DNA of 9,255 bases. Source: Candidatus Bathyarchaeota archaeon. GTDB lineage: Archaea > Thermoproteota > Bathyarchaeia > Bathyarchaeales > Bathyarchaeaceae. Below, in pieces: positions 5,724 through 9,255 of the stretch (position 1 is the stretch's first letter; every line of letters starts with the position of its first letter). The DNA lies in assembly GCA_014859755.1 (NCBI GenBank), contig JACUTO010000053.1, positions 1 to 9,255 of the forward strand, in the 5' to 3' direction. The notes below the pieces were generated by a model. It had not been told where the DNA came from. It saw nothing but the letters and a program-made list of their open reading frames with translations, and made no database searches. A program made the translations under genes and the position numbers.

Positions 5724-5750
5724 GTTTAAAAAGAAGCCCTATCGAAAAAT
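5719..5750. terminator. Possible shared terminator between convergent genes
   Basis: GATAGG (5719-5724) and CCTATC (5738-5743) form an inverted repeat with a 13-base loop in the 39-base gap between the convergent zinc-ribbon and Mut7-C genes. Read leftward, T5 tracts occur at 5749-5745 and within 5733-5728. Read rightward, T-rich sequence starts at about 5769. Archaeal terminators mainly need T-tracts, so the stem may be incidental. Confidence 0.35.
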
Positions 5751-5762
5751 CGTCACCATGTT

Positions 5763-6239
5763 TCAAGTGCTTTTTCTAGCTTCTTTCAAAGTTTTCTCTA
5801 TTCTTTTCCAGTGGGCTCCCTGCCAATATATCTGCCCACATCTTGGACACTCCCAAAACTCATTGTAATAGGTGGATGTTGCCTTGGGAACTCTGTCAAT
5901 GACTATGTCTTTAGAAATCGGCTTAATTTTTGCGTTGCATTTAGGGCAGCGGGAAACAGTGACGTCGATTTCAAGGTTGAAATTGAATCGCCTTGCCAAA
6001 TCAGCAAGCTTTTCGGCTCCGGTTGCTGCTTCAACTAAGACGGCGTCTACGCCATGCGTCATGGCCTGCTGGTAAAGTTTGAGATCTCGGGTAAGCAGAA
6101 CGCGTTTCTCGGATTTTGCATTTTCGATAAGTTTCTTGTCATCGTCAGATCTGGAGTATTCGACGTCGTGGCCAAGCATACGAAGCCAGCGGGTAAGCTT
6201 TCCAAGCATGCCATCTGTTATGAATTTCAACCTTTCCAC
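5763..6239 (-). CDS. Mut7-C family RNase (PIN-like domain plus zinc ribbon), 158 aa
   Basis: This matches the Mut7-C (DUF82, PF01927) family, a PIN-like fold fused to a zinc ribbon and predicted to cut RNA. The PIN-like part shows KFITDGMLGKLTRWLRMLGH (5-24) with acidic D9, the SDDD turn (31-34) and the LLTRD motif (48-52). The ribbon has RCPKCN (97-102) and ECPRCG (130-135), followed by the family's closing YWQGAH (138-143). All expected motifs are present and the length is typical. The GTG at 6237-6239 overlaps pyrC by 13 bases. A TTG at 6228-6230 (starting MKFITDG) gives a neat TTGA overlap with the pyrC stop and has GGTGG 5 bases upstream, so it may be the real start. It is last in the leftward operon. 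The molecular target is unknown. Confidence 0.88.
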   Translation of the reverse strand: MERLKFITDGMLGKLTRWLRMLGHDVEYSRSDDDKKLIENAKSEKRVLLTRDLKLYQQAMTHGVDAVLVEAATGAEKLADLARRFNFNLEIDVTVSRCPKCNAKIKPISKDIVIDRVPKATSTYYNEFWECPRCGQIYWQGAHWKRIEKTLKEARKST

Positions 6240-7570
6240 CGGACTATTTGACTGGTTCCAGGCTTTGCGACTATCTCGCCTTCGTCCATAACAAGTTGTC
6301 CGTTTACAAAGGTTTTTGTTGGTTTGCCTTTAACGCTCCATCCGTCAAAGGGAGAATACTTGGCTTTTGAATAGAAATTTGATGAGTCGATTTTGTATTT
6401 TCGGTTTATATCCACCACCACAATGTCAGCCCAGTTTCCTTCCTCTAAGCATCCTCTGTTCCTCAGATTAAATATCTCTGCCGGCTTTTCTGAGGTTAGT
6501 CTCACTAGATCTGCAATTGTCAGGCGACCTTCGCTCACTTGAGTTAGTAAAAGGGGAAGGGTTGTTTCAAGTCCAGGTATGCCTGGCTTTGCGTCCCAAA
6601 CCGACTCGACTTCCTTCTCCTCAACTGTGTGCGGAGCGTGGTCCGAGGCTAGGGCATCGATGAAGCCTTGTTTGAGGGCACTCCATAAAGCTATGACATC
6701 TTTTCTTGTTCTCAACGGAGGATTAGTAAGTGCTAAAGTTCTGTAACGTTTCAAATGTTCCAAAGATAAGAGAAGATGATGCGGAGTGACTTCACAAGTG
6801 ACAGGGAGACCATCTTTTTTCGCCGTTAAAAAGGCGTTTAACCCGACTGCTGAGCTTACATGACAAAAATGAACCTGAACTCCCGATTTCTTTGCGAGTT
6901 GAACGATGCGCTTTATTGCCTGTGCCTCAGCTTCAGGTGGACGAGCCTTTACGTAGGCCTCCACATCTTTACGTCCCGTTTTTTCCATTTCTCTTCTCTT
7001 GGTTTCAAGGATTTTCCTGTCTTCAGCGTGCACTGCGACGGGAACTCCCATCTTCGCAACCCTATTGAAGGCTTGCAGCAACAGCTTATCGTCGTCGATG
7101 TCTAGTCCCCCGATTTTTTCTGACATGTAAAGCTTGAAGGCCATAGCGCCCTCCTTAACTATTGAAGGCACTTCTTCCAGTTTCTGCGGAAAAGCTGAAT
7201 AGAAGGCAACATTGACAACTGCTCGTCTTTCCGCTAGTCTCATGCGCTCTCTAAGGGAAATTGAGTCCATGGTCACGGGTTTGTTGTTGGGCATGTCGAT
7301 GGTTAGGGTTACGCCGCCTGCTGCTGCCGCCGCTGTTCCGCTGAAAAAATCTTCTTTGTAGGCTAGCTGCTGGTTTCGAAGATGTACATGGGAATCGATC
7401 AGACCTGGAAGCGTTACGTGTCCTTTCAAATTCAGTTTTGTCGAGGCTGGAGGGAGGTTTGTTTCCTTCGCTATTCTGATTATTCTTCCCTCATCTATGG
7501 CTAGTCCTGCCTCAACAATTCTTCCACGGATGTAGATTTTGGCATTATGGAGGACCATATCAACTGGCAA
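6227..7570 (-). CDS. pyrC: Dihydroorotase, 447 aa
   Basis: This cytoplasmic enzyme carries out the third step of de novo pyrimidine synthesis, interconverting N-carbamoyl-L-aspartate and dihydroorotate. It is an amidohydrolase TIM barrel with all metal and substrate residues visible: HVHLR (61-65), DMPNN (92-96), the lysine that becomes carboxylated (K146 in FKLYMS), H181 in HAED, H237 in CHVSS, N283 in TNPPLR, and the catalytic Asp 310 in SDHAPH (309-314). The length and full motif set favour dihydroorotase over allantoinase or hydantoinase, although these relatives are close. The start is TTG (7568-7570), supported by GAGGTT at 7576-7581 with a 5-base spacer; ATG 7556-7558 is a weaker option. 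It lies 50 bases after the four-CBS gene with no good TATA box in the gap, so read-through from that gene is likely. It overlaps the Mut7-C gene. Confidence 0.93.
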   Translation of the reverse strand: MPVDMVLHNAKIYIRGRIVEAGLAIDEGRIIRIAKETNLPPASTKLNLKGHVTLPGLIDSHVHLRNQQLAYKEDFFSGTAAAAAGGVTLTIDMPNNKPVTMDSISLRERMRLAERRAVVNVAFYSAFPQKLEEVPSIVKEGAMAFKLYMSEKIGGLDIDDDKLLLQAFNRVAKMGVPVAVHAEDRKILETKRREMEKTGRKDVEAYVKARPPEAEAQAIKRIVQLAKKSGVQVHFCHVSSAVGLNAFLTAKKDGLPVTCEVTPHHLLLSLEHLKRYRTLALTNPPLRTRKDVIALWSALKQGFIDALASDHAPHTVEEKEVESVWDAKPGIPGLETTLPLLLTQVSEGRLTIADLVRLTSEKPAEIFNLRNRGCLEEGNWADIVVVDINRKYKIDSSNFYSKAKYSPFDGWSVKGKPTKTFVNGQLVMDEGEIVAKPGTSQIVRWKG

Positions 7571-7620
7571 GATTCAACCTCAAGTTTTTGATGGGTTAAG
7601 GATTATTGAAGTGCTTTACA

Positions 7621-8547
7621 TTATGCGATTAGTTTAAAGAAGTCCCGCTCGGTTATTATCCCAATCAGTTTCTCGTTTTCCAGTACGGGCAGAGCGCCGA
7701 TGCCCTTCTCCCACATGAGTTGCGCAGCTTCACCTACGTCAACGTTACGGTCAACCGTTACAACATCTTTTACAGCTGTTTCGATGACTGGTGTTTGCAA
7801 AACGTGATCGATGGTTCCCGATTGTAGGTGCTGGAAAACTTTGCCGGAACCGAAAAAGCGTAGGATATCCATAACGGTAACTATGCCAACGAGTTTTCCC
7901 TCTGAAACGATGGGTAGTCTTCTGAAGCCGTTTTTGATCATCTTTTTTTCAGCTTTCAAGATGGATGTTTTGGGCGTTGCTGTTACAACTTTTTTGGACA
8001 TCAAGTCTGAAACTTTGGCTCCGCTTATCATTCTTCCGAAGATTGTGACTATGTCTCGCTCGGTTATGATGGCCCAGACGCGACTTTCTTTATCAACAAC
8101 GGGTAGGCCACCAACTTTGTGTTTTACCATTATGTCTATTGCGTCGCTAATTTTGGCAGAGGTATAAACTGAAAACACTTCTGGGGTCATTATATGTCTA
8201 ACTGGTTCATTTATCGCCTTGAAGAAGTTGCCGGCGTGTTCCCGTTGGATTATCTGAAACTTTTCTCCTCCGCCAAGATAGTTGATGATGTCGGAGGCTG
8301 TTATTATGCCTCGAAGTCTTTTGGTTCCAGGATCAACAATGGGTATCCTGCGGAATCCTTCTTTAACCATGATTCGTATTCCGTCGTATACTGGTGTGGT
8401 GGTTGCCATAGTAATCACCGGACTCTTCGCTATGGTCATTATTTCTCCCTCACGTCTCTTGGAAGGGTGAGCCTTCAAGTCTAGGGGTTTCTTTTCTCTT
8501 AAGCGGCGTCGAAAAGCTTCTCGTCTTCCACCGCGACGTAGAGCCAA
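7621..8547 (-). CDS. Four-CBS-domain protein with basic N-terminus, 308 aa
   Basis: Four CBS modules form two Bateman pairs: roughly 36-92, 117-170, 178-232 and 255-308. Each has the usual pattern of an MTPxV-like lead and a (G/A)-I-(I/V)-T-x-x-D-(I/F) close (GIITASDI, AIITERDI, GIVTVMDI, GIITERDF). CBS pairs typically bind AMP, ADP, ATP or S-adenosylmethionine and act as energy or ligand sensors. No enzyme or DNA-binding domain is attached. Residues 1-33 are strongly basic (RRGGRREAFRRRLREKK) and could bind RNA, DNA or an acidic partner. The start is TTG (8545-8547) with GGAGA (8555-8559) 7 bases before. An internal ATG at codon 37 also has a ribosome site (GAGGGA), but related archaeal proteins, as I recall them, carry the EGEIMTIA segment, which favours the longer form. 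A strong TATA box lies upstream. The context, directly before pyrC, suggests but does not prove a link to nucleotide status. Confidence 0.9.
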   Translation of the reverse strand: MALRRGGRREAFRRRLREKKPLDLKAHPSKRREGEIMTIAKSPVITMATTTPVYDGIRIMVKEGFRRIPIVDPGTKRLRGIITASDIINYLGGGEKFQIIQREHAGNFFKAINEPVRHIMTPEVFSVYTSAKISDAIDIMVKHKVGGLPVVDKESRVWAIITERDIVTIFGRMISGAKVSDLMSKKVVTATPKTSILKAEKKMIKNGFRRLPIVSEGKLVGIVTVMDILRFFGSGKVFQHLQSGTIDHVLQTPVIETAVKDVVTVDRNVDVGEAAQLMWEKGIGALPVLENEKLIGIITERDFFKLIA

Positions 8548-8612
8548 ATTGGAGTCTCCATTACTTTAGAGAAGTGTTTTAACGTCATCCTGAGTCTTGA
8601 TGGCAAGCTCGT

Positions 8613-8624
8613 CCTTATATAATA
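8613..8624 (-). promoter_or_regulatory. TATA box for the four-CBS/pyrC/Mut7-C operon
   Basis: Read leftward the sequence is ATTATATAAGG, a strong archaeal TATA element. Transcription would start near 8592, giving a leader of about 45 bases before the TTG at 8547. An ATG at 8588 lies only about four bases after that predicted start. No equally good element is seen before pyrC, so this is probably the main promoter for the three downstream genes. Confidence 0.65.
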
Positions 8625-8672
8625 GAGGATAACTTTGATTCATTACGTCTTGAACAAGCAAATAGTTAGCCC

Positions 8673-9254
8673 TCAATATTCACTCTTGAGCTCTATTCGA
8701 CATTCTTCACAGAGAAAGTTTCCCTCAACCTCAGTGAGGCCGTCGGACCATCTTCCGCAATGTTCACAGGATCCTGCCAGAGGAACAGACTCTGAACCCA
8801 CTTCCACCGCGGTTCCTCTCTCTATACGCGCTTTCTCTTGGATGATTTCGATGAGTTCAGGGGTTATAGCTAAGATATCTTTACTGGAGATTATCCCGAC
8901 GAGTTTTCCTTTGTACATGACGCCTAACCTTCGAATATTGAGTTGACTCATTCGTCTAGCGGTTTCGCTTAGAGTCTCATCGGGGTCTACTGTGATGAGG
9001 GGTGACGTCATCACTTCCTTGGCGGTTAGTTTGCTTGGCTGGATGTTTTTGGCTAAAACTCGTGTGACGAAATCAGTTTCAGTTATGATGCCCAAGGGCT
9101 TTTCTTCCTTGCTGGTTACGATGATGCAACCGATATGGCCTTTAGCCATGAGTTGAGCTGCCTTGTCAACGGTGGCGTCTTCGTCAACTGTGATGACTGG
9201 ACTGGACATAACGTCTTTAACTAGCATTCGTGTCCTTAAGCCCATTTCAGCCAT
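8673..9254 (-). CDS. CBS-pair protein with C-terminal zinc ribbon, 193 aa (5' end at window edge)
   Basis: Two CBS modules (about 11-68 and 76-132) form one Bateman pair, with DVMSSPVITVD and GIITETDF in the first and EVMTSPLITVD and GIISSKDI in the second. A helical linker (133-147) leads to a compact zinc ribbon with CEHC (163-166) and CEEC (182-185) and the WSDGLTEVEGNFL insert between them. CBS pairs usually sense adenine nucleotides. A ribbon fused behind one suggests output through binding protein or nucleic acid. The first ATG (9252-9254) touches the end of the window, so a longer N-terminus cannot be excluded and the ribosome site is not visible, although the CBS start only 10 residues in suggests the protein is complete. 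The gene lies on the same strand as the four-CBS gene, 125 bases upstream of it, and that gene has its own promoter. Confidence 0.88.
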   Translation of the reverse strand: MAEMGLRTRMLVKDVMSSPVITVDEDATVDKAAQLMAKGHIGCIIVTSKEEKPLGIITETDFVTRVLAKNIQPSKLTAKEVMTSPLITVDPDETLSETARRMSQLNIRRLGVMYKGKLVGIISSKDILAITPELIEIIQEKARIERGTAVEVGSESVPLAGSCEHCGRWSDGLTEVEGNFLCEECRIELKSEY

Positions 9255-9255
9255 A

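Noticed and set aside
1..9255. CRISPR array, tRNA, rRNA or riboswitch.
   Set aside because: No regularly spaced repeats, tRNA arms or rRNA-like conserved blocks were found in either strand by eye. A covariance-model scan would be needed to exclude small RNAs fully.

Overview
The window reads as the chromosome of an archaeon. It carries a group II chaperonin (thermosome), RNA polymerase subunit K (Rpo6), a Mut7-C family RNase, archaeal TATA boxes about 25 bases before inferred transcription starts, GGTG/GAGG-type ribosome sites, and frequent TTG or GTG starts. The TACK superphylum, for instance Bathyarchaeia, is my best guess. That is inference from gene content and sequence style, not something the window proves.

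Layout, left to right. (1) Positions 1-135 (+) hold the last 44 codons of a probable 4-hydroxybutyryl-CoA dehydratase. An unrecognised all-helical protein follows at 209-733 (+). (2) A leftward block at 850-2911 (-) has a CpgS-family P-loop protein followed closely by a small cyclophilin-like protein. A one-helix membrane protein with its own promoter lies beyond them. (3) Positions 3007-3464 are a gene graveyard: the 3' end of an electron transfer flavoprotein alpha gene (+, frameshifted) faces an acyl-CoA dehydrogenase gene (-) that keeps its first 66 codons and its last 20 or so but has lost about 300 in between, and is also frameshifted. (4) The rightward block 3590-5723 (+) is thermosome, rpoK and a small zinc ribbon, behind a strong TATA box. 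(5) The leftward block 9254-5763 (-) is a CBS-pair/zinc-ribbon protein, a four-CBS protein with its own TATA box, dihydroorotase (pyrC) and a Mut7-C RNase that overlaps the end of pyrC.

How the parts work together. The + block pairs protein folding with transcription machinery. The right-hand block puts predicted nucleotide-sensing CBS proteins directly upstream of a pyrimidine synthesis gene and a predicted RNase. The left edge and the graveyard together suggest a lineage that kept the 4-hydroxybutyryl-CoA to crotonyl-CoA step at this locus while losing a local acyl-CoA dehydrogenase/ETF pair.

No rRNA, tRNA, CRISPR array, insertion sequence or integrase was seen. I found no clear new multi-gene system. 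The most notable points are the two convergent gene remnants, the CBS-pyrC-RNase neighbourhood, and the hairpin at the thermosome/rpoK overlap.
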